NCBI GenBank assembly: GCA_937893605.1
Contig: CALBGG010000088.1
Coordinates: forward strand, 1-64,000
Direction of reading: 5' to 3'
Source of the DNA: an uncultured Clostridia bacterium
GTDB taxonomy: Bacteria; Bacillota; Clostridia; Oscillospirales; Oscillospiraceae
DNA: 64,000 bases
Within the stretch, counting starts at the first letter, position 1. Each line of letters opens with the position of its first letter. The notes under the pieces are model-generated. The model was not told the DNA's origin, made no database searches, and worked only from the letters and a program-made list of their open reading frames with translations. Shown one piece after another: positions 26,394 through 35,950 of this stretch. Made by a program: the position numbers and the translations under genes.

Positions 26394-27287
26394 ATGCAGG
26401 ACTTTTCGAGTTACTTTTTAAGAATACTCAATTACCTTTCGACAATTAGCTTTTGGGATATCGTCGATATCCTTATAGTTGCTTTTTTGTTCTATAAGGT
26501 GATAGATCTTGTGCGCAAGACAAGCTCATATAACCTTGCCAAGGGAATACTTTTGCTGCTAATTGTCTTGTGGCTGTCGGGGCCTTCCGTGTTCAACCTG
26601 ACTATGATAAATTTCATACTGCGCAAAACTGTTGAAATAGGCCTTATAGCACTGGTCATAATATTTCAGCCAGAGCTCAGAAAGCTTCTGTCCAGGATGG
26701 GCAGCAAGGACTTTTACGGTATATTCTCACCCAGGGTGCAGACTACGAGCAAGGCCGATGCCGCAATTACGCAGACGGTGCTTGCCTGCGAGCAGATGTC
26801 AAAGACCAAGACCGGCGCTCTCATAATATACGAGCGAAGCGTTAAGCTCAGCGATATTATGACGACAGGTACTATCATTGATGCGGACATAACCTCGGAG
26901 CTTTTGAAAAACATCTTTTATCCCAAGGCTCCGCTGCATGACGGTGCGCTTATTATCCGCAACTTCAGGATAGCTGCTGCGGGCTGTGTGCTTCCGCTTA
27001 CGTCCAAAACAAATCTCAGCAAGGATCTCGGCATGCGTCACCGTGCCGGTATCGGTGCAAGCGAAGTCTCCGATGCGATAACCATCATTGTGTCCGAAGA
27101 GACAGGCGGTATATCCGTCGCCGTTGAGGGAATGCTCAAGCGAAACCTCTCGGTCTCAATGCTCGAGCAGATTCTGCGAAACGAACTTATAGTTGAAGAA
27201 ACAAAGAAGAGTACCGCTGTTGAAGTTTTTTCCCGCTTTTTTGATAAGCATAAGGTGAACAATGATGGAACAGAAAAAAAGAACTAA
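26394..27287 (+). CDS. cdaA: Diadenylate cyclase CdaA
   Basis: Makes the second messenger c-di-AMP from two ATP. Three N-terminal membrane segments (about residues 20-95) precede the DAC domain, with D183-G-A and R215-H-R of the catalytic motifs (HDGALI and RHRAGI). Length is 297 residues. It is followed by its regulator cdaR, an arrangement seen throughout Firmicutes; glmM, the usual third member, is absent. C-di-AMP controls potassium and osmolyte balance and wall integrity. Confidence 0.95.
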   Translation: MQDFSSYFLRILNYLSTISFWDIVDILIVAFLFYKVIDLVRKTSSYNLAKGILLLLIVLWLSGPSVFNLTMINFILRKTVEIGLIALVIIFQPELRKLLSRMGSKDFYGIFSPRVQTTSKADAAITQTVLACEQMSKTKTGALIIYERSVKLSDIMTTGTIIDADITSELLKNIFYPKAPLHDGALIIRNFRIAAAGCVLPLTSKTNLSKDLGMRHRAGIGASEVSDAITIIVSEETGGISVAVEGMLKRNLSVSMLEQILRNELIVEETKKSTAVEVFSRFFDKHKVNNDGTEKKN

Positions 27288-28524
27288 CAAGATATACGAC
27301 AGCAAAATATTTTGGATGGCAGTATCGCTGCTGTTCTCGCTTCTGATGTGGGTGTATGTCACCAGCCAGGATACGACCGACAGGGACCTCACATTTACGG
27401 GAATACCCATTGAATTTCAGGGGCAGGAGGAGCTGCTGAGCGAGCGCAATCTCTCTATAACCGACGTGAGCGCAGACTCAGTCAGTATTGTTGTAAAGGG
27501 AAACCTCAGCACGATAACAAAGCTCAAGGCCTCCGACATAAAGGCTGTTATCGACGTAAGCAGCATAACCTCGCCCAATAACATGACATGGACGTATAGG
27601 CTCGTATTCCCCAGCTATGTCAATGAAAACGAGATAAGTGTTGTCCGTAAGAACCCCGACACCATAAACTTCACCGTTATAAAAAACGGCAGCAAGACGA
27701 TAGATATAAAGGGCAGTTTCGAGGGCGCGATAGCCGACGGATGTGTGGCCGAAGAGTTCGTTTTTGAACCGAAAACGCTTACGGTCGACGGTCCGGAGGA
27801 AATTATAAATAAGATCGACCACGCATGGGTAACCTTCGGCAAGGATCAGACTATCGATTCCGTATATATCGAGGAAGCGGAGTTTACTCTGCGCGATAAA
27901 AACGACAACGTTATCGACAAGGAAGGGCTGCGCATATCCGAGGATACAGTCACTGCGACTCAGCCGATACTGAAAACCAAAGAGGTATCCCTCAAAGTAC
28001 AGCTCATATCCGGGGGAGGCATAACCGCGAGTGACTGTGACGTCAGCATTGATCCGAGCAGCATAAAGATAGCCGGAGATTCCAGAATCATTGACGATAT
28101 GGACAGCATAGAGCTCGGTACGATAGATCTGTCCTCATTCAACAGCGGTTATGAGCACACATTTGCCATTGAACTTCCAGAGGGTGTGCAGAATCTGACC
28201 GGCGTTTCCGATGCTAAAGTCACAATCGAGATAAGCGGCACACATACAAAGACGTTTACAACGTCAAATATTGCCTGCAAGGGCGTGACAAGCGGCTATC
28301 GTGCCACTATTGATACAAAGGAGATCGAGGTTACGCTCCGGGCCCTCAGCCAGGATGTGCTCAATCGTATAAAGTCCGAGGATATAACGGTCATCGCGGA
28401 TCTGTCCGATTACGGAACAACGACGGGACAGATCATCGTCAGCGCCAGGGTTACAGTATCCGGTCATGAAAATGTCGGCGCCGTCGGTGATGTCAAAGTA
28501 ACTGTTACAATATATAAAGATTAA
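27265..28524 (+). CDS. cdaR: CdaA regulatory protein CdaR (YbbR domains)
   Basis: About 419 residues, with one N-terminal membrane segment (FWMAVSLLFSLLMWVYV) and an extracytoplasmic part made of several YbbR repeats; a GTIDLS/LGTIDLSS-type repeat end and IPIEFQG are visible. The protein is anchored next to CdaA and tunes its activity. ATG 27265 gives a better distance from AAGGTG (27252-27257) than ATG 27262; both overlap the end of cdaA by 23-26 bases. Confidence 0.9.
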   Translation: MEQKKRTNKIYDSKIFWMAVSLLFSLLMWVYVTSQDTTDRDLTFTGIPIEFQGQEELLSERNLSITDVSADSVSIVVKGNLSTITKLKASDIKAVIDVSSITSPNNMTWTYRLVFPSYVNENEISVVRKNPDTINFTVIKNGSKTIDIKGSFEGAIADGCVAEEFVFEPKTLTVDGPEEIINKIDHAWVTFGKDQTIDSVYIEEAEFTLRDKNDNVIDKEGLRISEDTVTATQPILKTKEVSLKVQLISGGGITASDCDVSIDPSSIKIAGDSRIIDDMDSIELGTIDLSSFNSGYEHTFAIELPEGVQNLTGVSDAKVTIEISGTHTKTFTTSNIACKGVTSGYRATIDTKEIEVTLRALSQDVLNRIKSEDITVIADLSDYGTTTGQIIVSARVTVSGHENVGAVGDVKVTVTIYKD

Positions 28525-28541
28525 GATGGGGGGTATTATCA

Positions 28542-28949
28542 ATGACTCAGGATGCAGTCGTCACCAAGGTGCTTCCAAACGGCATGGCTGAGGTAGTTGT
28601 ATCTCGCGGTACGGCATGCGGAAGCAACTGCGGAAATTGCGAAAGCTGCGTTTTCCAAAACGAGATTAAAGCATTCGCGAAAAACACTGTCCATGCAAAG
28701 CCGGGTGAAAAGGTAGTCATAGAAAGCCTCAGCTCAAGGATATTCGGCGCGGCGTTTATTGTGTATATCGTACCGATGCTGGTATTCATCATCGGCTATA
28801 TCGTTGCCGCCTCCTGCGGACTGAGCGAAGGCATGAGCGTGCTTTGCAGCTTTTTGGCTTTTTGCGTTGCCGTTGCCTTTATTGTTGTTTATCAGCGGCG
28901 CAGCAAGCGCAAAAATCCAATTAAATTTGAGATCACACGGCTTCGTTGA
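28542..28949 (+). CDS. RseC/MucC family membrane protein
   Basis: 135 residues. The cysteine cluster C26, C30, C33 and C36 (CGSNCGNCESC) precedes two membrane helices (about 71-92 and 98-118), as in RseC/SoxR-reducing-system proteins. In proteobacteria RseC acts in SoxR reduction or thiamine metabolism; in Clostridia the role is unknown. The ribosome site is GGGGGG (28530-28535). It sits between cdaR and yicC and is probably co-transcribed with them. Confidence 0.83.
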   Translation: MTQDAVVTKVLPNGMAEVVVSRGTACGSNCGNCESCVFQNEIKAFAKNTVHAKPGEKVVIESLSSRIFGAAFIVYIVPMLVFIIGYIVAASCGLSEGMSVLCSFLAFCVAVAFIVVYQRRSKRKNPIKFEITRLR

Positions 28950-28958
28950 GGTGAGAAA

Positions 28959-29837
28959 ATGATAAAAAGCATGACCGGATACGGCAGCGCCAAGGGCACT
29001 GTTGAGGGCATTGAAGTAAGCGTAGAGCTCAAAAGCGTTAATAACAAATTCCTCGATACGTCAATAAGGATGCCGCGCAGCTTCCTTTTTGCGGAGGAGA
29101 CTATAAAACAGGCCGTCAGCTCGCACATAAGCCGCGGCAAGGTGGATGTATTCGTGACCATCGACAGTTCAATGGCTGACGATATGCTCGTCCGGGTAAA
29201 TGAGCCGCTTCTTAAGGGGTATCTTGACGCGCTTAACCTTATCTCGGACAAGTATGGCCTTATAAATGATGCAAGCGTCATGGGGGTTAGCCGTCTTCCC
29301 GATGTTCTTTCCGTCGAAAAGAAAGAGCTTGATGCGGACGCGGTGGCCGAAGGGATGCGAAGGATAGCCGAGCAGGCGCTGTGCGATTTTGACCGTATGC
29401 GCATCGTCGAGGGAGAAAAGCTCAAGTCCGATGTGCTGTCGAAACTTAAAAATATCGAAAATTACGTTTCAGTTATTGAGAAGAACTCTCCGCTTACGGT
29501 AAAGGAATATAGAGAGAAGCTCATCGGCAAACTCAATGAGGTGCTCGGTTCATCGGGCATAGACGAGTCACGCATACTTACTGAGGCTGCGATATTTGCG
29601 GACAAGATTGCCGTTGACGAGGAGACTGTACGCCTGCGCAGTCATATCGCTCAGCTGTGTCAAATGCTTGAGACCGGCTCGCCCATCGGACGAAAGATAG
29701 ATTTCCTGCTTCAGGAGTTTAACCGCGAGGCAAATACGACGGGCTCAAAATGCCAAAACTCATCTATCGCGCATGTCGTTGTCGAGTTAAAGTCCGAGAT
29801 CGAAAAAATACGCGAACAGATACAGAACATAGAGTGA
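28959..29837 (+). CDS. yicC: YicC family endoribonuclease
   Basis: 292 residues. The opening [12 protein letters not shown] and the middle VNNKFLD, KVDVFVT and the C-terminal [17 protein letters not shown] are signatures of the YicC-like family, shown in E. coli to degrade some small RNAs. It precedes remA, gmk and rpoZ, an order preserved in many Firmicutes (yloC-ylzA-gmk-rpoZ in Bacillus). Confidence 0.93.
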   Translation: MIKSMTGYGSAKGTVEGIEVSVELKSVNNKFLDTSIRMPRSFLFAEETIKQAVSSHISRGKVDVFVTIDSSMADDMLVRVNEPLLKGYLDALNLISDKYGLINDASVMGVSRLPDVLSVEKKELDADAVAEGMRRIAEQALCDFDRMRIVEGEKLKSDVLSKLKNIENYVSVIEKNSPLTVKEYREKLIGKLNEVLGSSGIDESRILTEAAIFADKIAVDEETVRLRSHIAQLCQMLETGSPIGRKIDFLLQEFNREANTTGSKCQNSSIAHVVVELKSEIEKIREQIQNIE

Positions 29838-29844
29838 GGCCGTT

Positions 29845-30105
29845 ATGACGCTCATAAACATCGGATTCGGTAACATGGTCGGCGCCGAGCGCGTTATAGC
29901 CATGGTAAGTCCTGAGTCGGCGCCGATAAAGCGAATGATCCAGGATGCGAGAGACAGAGGACTTTTAATAGACGCCTCCTTCGGCAGAAGCACGAAGGCG
30001 GCTTTGATCATGGACAGCGGAAACGTTATCCTATCAGCGCTCACGCCGGAGATATTGGCGGCGCGAATGTCAAACAAAAATGAGGAAGGTGCAGCAAATG
30101 GCTAA
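29845..30105 (+). CDS. remA: RemA-like regulator (DUF370)
   Basis: 86 residues, matching the DUF370/RemA family ([18 protein letters not shown] near the start, then [15 protein letters not shown] and [14 protein letters not shown]). In Bacillus RemA binds DNA and activates biofilm-matrix operons. It is embedded between yicC and gmk, and its stop overlaps the gmk start by 8 bases. Which genes it controls here is unknown. Confidence 0.92.
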   Translation: MTLINIGFGNMVGAERVIAMVSPESAPIKRMIQDARDRGLLIDASFGRSTKAALIMDSGNVILSALTPEILAARMSNKNEEGAANG

Positions 30106-30703
30106 TCAGAGAGGAAAGCTTATAGTAATATCAGGACCGTCCGGAGCGGGGAAGAGCACCGTCGTTTTCAAGGCTCTTGAGGGGCGTGACGATGTATGCT
30201 TCTCGGTTTCAGCGACTACGAGGAAGCCCCGTCCCGGCGAGGTTGACGGCAAGGAGTACTTCTTTGTTGACCTCGACCGGTTCCGCGAGATGGTCGCGAA
30301 CGATGAATTTCTCGAGCACGCCGAGTATGTCGCAAACTCCTATGGCACACCCAGGGCATATGTTGAGAAAAAGCTCAATGAGGGCATGAACGTTTTGCTC
30401 GATATCGAGGTTCAGGGAGCTCTCCAGGTGCATCAAAAAATGCCCGAGGCCGTTATGGTGTTCATTATCCCCCCCTCCATGGCAGAGCTTGAAAAGCGCC
30501 TGCGCAGCAGAGGCACCGACTCCGAGCGCAAGATCGAGGCTCGCCTTATGCGTGCGAGAGAGGAATACGCCGCCGCCGATTTTTACGACTATATAATAAT
30601 AAACGACGATGCCGACAAGGCCGCCAATGAATTTTCGGCAATAATCACAGCAGAGTACTGTAAATATGACCTTAGAAAAAATTATTTAAGAGAGGTAGAC
30701 TGA
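30098..30703 (+). CDS. gmk: Guanylate kinase
   Basis: Phosphorylates GMP to GDP. P-loop GPSGAGKST at about residues 13-21, then [14 protein letters not shown] and the catalytic VDGKEYFFV. Length is 201 residues. GAGGAAGG (30082-30089) ahead of ATG 30098 sets the start, eight bases inside the end of remA; an upstream ATG at 30080 is rejected because it lies within that ribosome site. rpoZ follows 2 bases after the stop. Confidence 0.95.
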   Translation: MANQRGKLIVISGPSGAGKSTVVFKALEGRDDVCFSVSATTRKPRPGEVDGKEYFFVDLDRFREMVANDEFLEHAEYVANSYGTPRAYVEKKLNEGMNVLLDIEVQGALQVHQKMPEAVMVFIIPPSMAELEKRLRSRGTDSERKIEARLMRAREEYAAADFYDYIIINDDADKAANEFSAIITAEYCKYDLRKNYLREVD

Positions 30704-30705
30704 CC

Positions 30706-30897
30706 ATGATGCTTTATCCCCCTGTTGCCGAGCTTGTGAGCAAGGTAGGCAACCGCTATCAGCTTGTAAATCTTGTTGCAAGAAGAGCTCGCCAGATATC
30801 TGCCGCCGCAGAGGAAGAAGGAATAATCCTTGATAAGAAGCCCGTTTCCGAGGCGATAGACGAAGTATACACCGGCAAGCTTACCATAGAAAAATAA
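30706..30897 (+). CDS. rpoZ: DNA-directed RNA polymerase omega subunit
   Basis: 63 residues. The text LVSKVGNRYQLVNLVARRARQI is the omega signature, with the S-E-A-I-D-E-V segment. It aids assembly of beta-prime. It is at its usual place downstream of gmk. Two ATGs at 30706 and 30709 are possible; GAGGT (30692-30696) suits either. Confidence 0.94.
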   Translation: MMLYPPVAELVSKVGNRYQLVNLVARRARQISAAAEEEGIILDKKPVSEAIDEVYTGKLTIEK

Positions 30898-30903
30898 TCT
30901 AAC

Positions 30904-30925
30904 AGCGGAGCCGCATCGCTCCGCT
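30904..30925 (+). terminator. Weak terminator-like hairpin after rpoZ
   Basis: AGCGGAGC / GCTCCGCT stem (30904-30911 with 30918-30925) with a 6-base loop, followed by TAGTTTTGCTT. The T run is short and broken, so transcription into priA is likely. Confidence 0.45.
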
Positions 30926-30950
30926 TAGTTTTGCTTAAGGGCGGTGGGAC

Positions 30951-33203
30951 ATGTCTGAAAATCGCATAGCGAAAATAGCGGTCTCCGCTGCAAATTACAG
31001 CCTGGACAAGCCTTATGATTATCTGATCCCGGACAGCTTGTCCGGCAGAGTAGTCCCGGGAATGCGCGTTACCGTTCCTTTTTCAAGGGGCAACCGCCGC
31101 AGTGAGGGAATAGTTCTCGGACTTACTGATAAAAGTGAATACGAAAAGCTCAAGCCGATTGAGTCATGCCTTGACAAAGAGCCCATGCTCACGCGAGCGC
31201 AGTTGAAGCTTGCTCTGTGGATGCACGACAGGCTGTTCTGCACTGTGTACGAGGCGGTCAGGGTTATTCTTCCGGCCGGCTGCTGGTTTAACGCTGCCGG
31301 CGCTCGGCGTGTAAACGACAAGATGTGTGAGATGATAGAGCTCACCGTCGACGCAGAGGAAGCCTTCGCTCTTGCGCAGTCAAAACGCAGGAAAGCCCCT
31401 GTGCAGGCATCGCTGCTGGAGCTTTTGTGCTCAACGGGCAGAGTTTCGGCTCGCGAAGCAATGCATTTTACGGGTGCGACACGTCAGTCTCTAAACGCGC
31501 TTATAAATGCAGGACTCGTGGTATCGGAGCAAAAGGAAGTCTTCCGCCGTCCCGAAATTTGGACTGGCGCCCTCAAAGCACTGCCAACTCTCAATCGTGA
31601 GCAGAGCACCGCCTACGCCGGACTAAAAAAGCTGCTGGACAAACCGTATCCCGAGGCAGCACTTTTATGCGGCGTCACGGGAAGCGGAAAGACCTCGGTA
31701 TATATACGCCTTATAGACGACACGATCAAAAGCGGCAAATGTGCTATTTTATTAGTTCCCGAGATAGCGCTGACCCCCCAGATGATACGAACATTTTCAG
31801 AGTATTTCGGCAACGATGTCGCGATATTGCACAGCAGCCTCGGAGTAGGAGAGCGCTATGACGAGTGGAAGCGCATAAAAAACGGCGCGGCAAAACTTGC
31901 AATCGGTACACGCAGCGCGGTGTTCGCTCCCTTTGAAAATCTCGGACTCATTATCATTGACGAGGAGCAGGAGGACAGCTACAAATCGGAAAGCTCCCCG
32001 CGATATCACGCACGTGATATCGCCAAGTATCGCTGTGCAAAGACAAATTCACTGCTTCTGCTCGGCTCCGCAACGCCGGATATCGAAAGCCGCTATGCGG
32101 CCGAAACCGGTAAGTATAAGCTTTTTGAGCTGCATGAGAGATATAACGCCATGCAGCTGCCCACAGTCGAGATCGTAGACATGAAAAGCGAGCTCAAGGC
32201 CGGAAACGGCAGCGAGCTTAGCTCCCGACTGCGTGCCGAGCTTGATGAGAATATCGCACGCGGTGAGCAGAGCATACTGTTCATAAACCGCCGCGGAGCA
32301 AATAAGCTCATATGCTGCGGCGACTGCGGATATGTCTATAAATGCCCCAATTGCAGCGTTTCGCTGACATATCACAGTGCAAATAAGCGCCTTATGTGCC
32401 ATTACTGCGGCTATACGCGCAGAGTTGACAGCTGCTGCCCCGACTGCGGAGGTATGCTTACATTCATAGGTGCTGGTACGCAGCTGGTTGAGGATGAGCT
32501 TCGGCAGTTGTATCCGGATACCGGCATCCTGCGTATGGATACGGATACTGTCAAGGCCGCAGGCAGCCATGATGCTCTGCTCGGTAAATTCAAAAAAGAA
32601 AAGATCCCCATAATGGTCGGCACACAGATGGTCACCAAGGGGCTTAATTTTGAAAATGTAACGCTCATCGGCGTCATTTCCGCCGATCAGAGCCTTTATT
32701 GCGGCGATTACCGCTCGGGCGAGCGGACGTTTTCGCTCATAACCCAGGTTATCGGGCGCAGCGGAAGGGGCAGTAAGCCCGGTCGAGCAATTATACAGAC
32801 ATTTACGCCGCAAAACGAGCTTATACGCCTCGCTGCCGCGCAGGACTATGACGGCTTTTATAAAACGGAGCTCAGCCTGCGCAGACTGCAAAACACTCCG
32901 CCCTTTGCCGATATCGTTGCGTTAACAGCCTCGGGCGCTGTGGAAAGCGCTGTGATAAAGTGCTGCGCTGATATATGTACGGTACTGAAGGCATCGATCG
33001 GCGCACGATCCGACGTGCGCATACTCGGTCCGGCTCCGCTGTCGGTAGTCAGGGTAAACAACAGATACAGATACAGAGTAAATATATGCTGTAAGGCCGA
33101 TAAGCAGCTGCGCGAGCTCGTCTCGTCAGTGCTTATCCGCTGCGCCGGATCCGGCAAATACAGGGGTGTCAGCGTTTTTGCTGACAACAACCCCTCTGAT
33201 TAG
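30951..33203 (+). CDS. priA: Primosomal protein N' (replication restart helicase)
   Basis: 750 residues. The N-terminal DNA-binding part (IAKIAVSAANYSLDKPYDY) is followed by helicase motifs: Walker A GVTGSGKTS, DEEQ box IIDEEQ, and IGTRSAVFAP. The zinc-binding domain carries CCGDCGYVYKCPNC and CHYCG...CCPDCGG, binding two zinc. It reloads the replisome at stalled forks. It heads the priA-def-fmt-rsmB-rlmN-prpC-prkC-rsgA cluster, a conserved Firmicutes arrangement. Confidence 0.95.
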   Translation: MSENRIAKIAVSAANYSLDKPYDYLIPDSLSGRVVPGMRVTVPFSRGNRRSEGIVLGLTDKSEYEKLKPIESCLDKEPMLTRAQLKLALWMHDRLFCTVYEAVRVILPAGCWFNAAGARRVNDKMCEMIELTVDAEEAFALAQSKRRKAPVQASLLELLCSTGRVSAREAMHFTGATRQSLNALINAGLVVSEQKEVFRRPEIWTGALKALPTLNREQSTAYAGLKKLLDKPYPEAALLCGVTGSGKTSVYIRLIDDTIKSGKCAILLVPEIALTPQMIRTFSEYFGNDVAILHSSLGVGERYDEWKRIKNGAAKLAIGTRSAVFAPFENLGLIIIDEEQEDSYKSESSPRYHARDIAKYRCAKTNSLLLLGSATPDIESRYAAETGKYKLFELHERYNAMQLPTVEIVDMKSELKAGNGSELSSRLRAELDENIARGEQSILFINRRGANKLICCGDCGYVYKCPNCSVSLTYHSANKRLMCHYCGYTRRVDSCCPDCGGMLTFIGAGTQLVEDELRQLYPDTGILRMDTDTVKAAGSHDALLGKFKKEKIPIMVGTQMVTKGLNFENVTLIGVISADQSLYCGDYRSGERTFSLITQVIGRSGRGSKPGRAIIQTFTPQNELIRLAAAQDYDGFYKTELSLRRLQNTPPFADIVALTASGAVESAVIKCCADICTVLKASIGARSDVRILGPAPLSVVRVNNRYRYRVNICCKADKQLRELVSSVLIRCAGSGKYRGVSVFADNNPSD

Positions 33204-33212
33204 GAGAAGATT

Positions 33213-33716
33213 ATGGCACTCAGACACATAGTTACGCAAGAGGATAAGATCCTTCACAAGGTTTGCCGCGAGCAGGTAAAATTCGATGAAAGACTGCACC
33301 AGCTTCTTGACGATATGGCCGAAACGCTTGAAAACGCAAACGGCGTCGGCCTTGCCGCACCGCAGGTCGGCATACTTCGCCGCGTTGTACTCGTTATCGA
33401 GACAAATGTCGAGGCTGAAGAGGATGAGGAAATACTTGAGCTCATAAACCCCGTCATAGTTAAGAGCGAGGGTGAGCAGGTCGGCGCGGAGGGATGCCTG
33501 AGCGTTCCCGGCGAGTACGGCATAGTCCGCCGCCCGTCGTGCGTGACCGTCCGGGCTCAGGACAGATACGGTAAGTGGTTCGAATACACCGGTACGGGGC
33601 TGACCGCGAGATGCATCTGCCACGAGCTCGACCATCTCGACGGCCATTTGTTTACGGAAAAGGCCGAGCGTATGCTGTCAGAGGAAGAACTCAAGGCGAA
33701 CAGAAACGAGGATTGA
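33213..33716 (+). CDS. def: Peptide deformylase
   Basis: Removes the formyl group from nascent peptides. The three metal and catalytic motifs are present: GLAAPQVG, EGCLSVPG and the H-E-x-x-H motif in CHELDHLDG. Length is 167 residues, and the ribosome site AGGAGAAG (33202-33209) is strong. fmt follows after 2 bases; the pair supplies and removes the initiator formyl group. Confidence 0.96.
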   Translation: MALRHIVTQEDKILHKVCREQVKFDERLHQLLDDMAETLENANGVGLAAPQVGILRRVVLVIETNVEAEEDEEILELINPVIVKSEGEQVGAEGCLSVPGEYGIVRRPSCVTVRAQDRYGKWFEYTGTGLTARCICHELDHLDGHLFTEKAERMLSEEELKANRNED

Positions 33717-33718
33717 GC

Positions 33719-34639
33719 ATGCGCATAGTTTTTATGGGCACGCCGGACTTTGCCGCTGCCTCACTTAAAAAACTGATAGATGAAAAATATGATATTGTCG
33801 GCGTTTTTACTCAACCGGATAAGCCGCGTGACAGAGGGATGAAGCTGTCATTCAGCCCGGTCAAGGAACTTGCACTGGAGAACGATCTACCCGTTTATCA
33901 GCCTGCAAAGCTGCGCGACGGGACGGCGACCGAGCTTGTAAAAAGTCTTGATCCCGATATTCTCGTCGTCGTCGCCTATGGCCGCATCCTGCCGGACGAT
34001 ATGCTTAAGGTGCCAAAATACGGTGCGATTAATGTTCATGCGTCCCTGCTGCCCAAGTACCGCGGCGCAGCTCCCATCCAGTGGGCTGTGTTAAACGGCG
34101 ATAAAGTGACTGGAGTTACGACAATGTATCTCGCTTCGGAAATGGACACCGGCGATATAATCTACACAGCCGAGACCGAGATCGGCGAGTTTGAGACCTC
34201 GGGTGAGCTGTTTGACAGGCTTATGCTCATGGGAGCTGAGCTTTTGGACAAAACACTGCGCGATATCTATGCCGGCACTGCGCCGAGAACACCGCAGGAT
34301 CACAGTAAGGCAAGCTATGTAAAAATGCTCGATAAGAGTTTAAGCCCGATCGACTGGTGCAAGCCACCGCGCGAGATCGTTAAGCATATCTACGGCTTGC
34401 AGCCCTGGCCGGTAGCAACGGCAGAGCTGGACGGCAAGGTATTCAAAATATATTCTGCCGAGTATACTCATACCAAAACCGAAAAAGCTCCCGGCAGCAT
34501 AGTCAGCGCAGGAAAACAGGGGATAGAGGTTGCCTGCAAGGATGGTGAAACGATACTTATCACCGAGCTTCAGGCAGCCGGAAAAAAACGAATGAAAGCG
34601 TCCGACTATCTGCTCGGACACCCCATAAAGGTGGATTAA
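33719..34639 (+). CDS. fmt: Methionyl-tRNA formyltransferase
   Basis: 306 residues. The N-terminal domain has MRIVFMGTPDFAAASLK and the formyl-donor-binding HASLLPKYRGAAPIQWA; a C-terminal OB-like domain with GLQPWPVA follows. It formylates Met-tRNA. ATG 33719 follows the def stop by 2 bases, with GAGG at 33709-33712; the reading frame is open much further upstream inside def, but that is rejected because the N-terminus aligns with the family at this ATG. rsmB follows. Confidence 0.95.
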   Translation: MRIVFMGTPDFAAASLKKLIDEKYDIVGVFTQPDKPRDRGMKLSFSPVKELALENDLPVYQPAKLRDGTATELVKSLDPDILVVVAYGRILPDDMLKVPKYGAINVHASLLPKYRGAAPIQWAVLNGDKVTGVTTMYLASEMDTGDIIYTAETEIGEFETSGELFDRLMLMGAELLDKTLRDIYAGTAPRTPQDHSKASYVKMLDKSLSPIDWCKPPREIVKHIYGLQPWPVATAELDGKVFKIYSAEYTHTKTEKAPGSIVSAGKQGIEVACKDGETILITELQAAGKKRMKASDYLLGHPIKVD

Positions 34640-34642
34640 GCA

Positions 34643-35950
34643 TTGGATAAAGCAAGGCAGGCCGCAGTCTTCGCGCTTGAGCGAATAAGGCGAGACGGTG
34701 CATGGTCGTCCGCCCTCGGCGACGCGATGAAAACAAAATACGGTCTCGATCGCCGCTCATTGGCGTTGGCCGTGAGTATAAGCCTCGGCGTTACGCAGAA
34801 CGCCGCGCTTCTTGACTATTATATCGGTCTGTACAGCTCGGCATCGTCGAAGATCGAACCCAAGGTACGCGATATAATGCGCGCAGGCGCGTATCAGCTG
34901 CTGTATATGGATAAGATCCCGGCTTCGGCCGCTGTTAACGAGTCTGTCGCACTGTGCAAAAAGTTAGGCTACGCAAGAGCATCGGGCTTCTGCAACGCCG
35001 TTTTGCGAAAACTTGCCGCCGACAAAGAGCAGCTGCCCGATATTCCCGGGAAGGGCACGGCCGAGTATCTTTCAACCAAATACAGTCATCCGCTTTGGCT
35101 TGTGCGATACATGATCTCTCGCCGCGGATATGACGCAGCAGAGGCATTTTTTGCTGCAAATAACACTATACCCGATACCTTCCTTCAGGTAAACACGCTG
35201 AAAATATCGGCTCATGAGCTTCTTGTGCGTCTTAAGGCCTCGGGAGTGGAATGCACAGAGCATCCATGGCTGCCCGACTGCCTTGTTACATCAGGCAGTG
35301 TAAGCGCCATGGACGGGTTTGACGAAGGCCTGTTTTACGTTCAGGATCCTGCCGCAAAGTGCGCAGTTCTGGCCGCAGAACTTACGCCCGGTATGGACGT
35401 TCTTGACGCGTGCGCAGCCCCCGGCGGAAAAAGCTTTGCCGCCGCCATTGCCATGAAAAATGAAGGGAGTATTGATTCCTGCGACCTTCATGACAAAAAA
35501 ATTCGCCTCATCAACGACGGGGCGCAGCGCCTCGGGATCGACATCATAAATGCGCTCCCGCACGATGCAAGAGCCCTCTTTGAAAAACGATATGACGCCG
35601 TTATTTGTGATGTGCCGTGCTCAGGCTACGGAGTTATACGTAAAAAGCCGGAGATACGGTATAAGCCGCAAAAAGACAGCGCCGCAATGCCGCCGATACA
35701 GACGGCAATACTCGAAAATCTTTCGCAATACGTAAAGCCCGGCGGAATTTTAATTTACTCTACCTGCACCGTGCTGGAGGAGGAAAATGAGTGCATCGTT
35801 AGTAAGTTTCTGCACGTTCACCCGGAGTTTTACGCAGAGCAATTTGTGCTGCCGAACGGCGAGACTGCCGATAAAGGATATATCACATTTTGGCCCGATG
35901 TTCACGGAACGGACGGATTTTTTGTCTGCAAGCTGAGGAGAGATAAATGA
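34643..35950 (+). CDS. rsmB: 16S rRNA (cytosine-967-C5) methyltransferase
   Basis: 435 residues. An N-terminal NusB-like domain (about 1-140) is followed by a Fmu/Sun-type methyltransferase with DACAAPGGKSFAAA, CDVPCSGYG and the catalytic-cysteine motif IYSTCTV. Translation begins at TTG 34643, 7 bases after AAAGGTGG. The gene overlaps rlmN by 4 bases. RsmB methylates C967 of 16S rRNA. Confidence 0.95.
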   Translation: MDKARQAAVFALERIRRDGAWSSALGDAMKTKYGLDRRSLALAVSISLGVTQNAALLDYYIGLYSSASSKIEPKVRDIMRAGAYQLLYMDKIPASAAVNESVALCKKLGYARASGFCNAVLRKLAADKEQLPDIPGKGTAEYLSTKYSHPLWLVRYMISRRGYDAAEAFFAANNTIPDTFLQVNTLKISAHELLVRLKASGVECTEHPWLPDCLVTSGSVSAMDGFDEGLFYVQDPAAKCAVLAAELTPGMDVLDACAAPGGKSFAAAIAMKNEGSIDSCDLHDKKIRLINDGAQRLGIDIINALPHDARALFEKRYDAVICDVPCSGYGVIRKKPEIRYKPQKDSAAMPPIQTAILENLSQYVKPGGILIYSTCTVLEEENECIVSKFLHVHPEFYAEQFVLPNGETADKGYITFWPDVHGTDGFFVCKLRRDK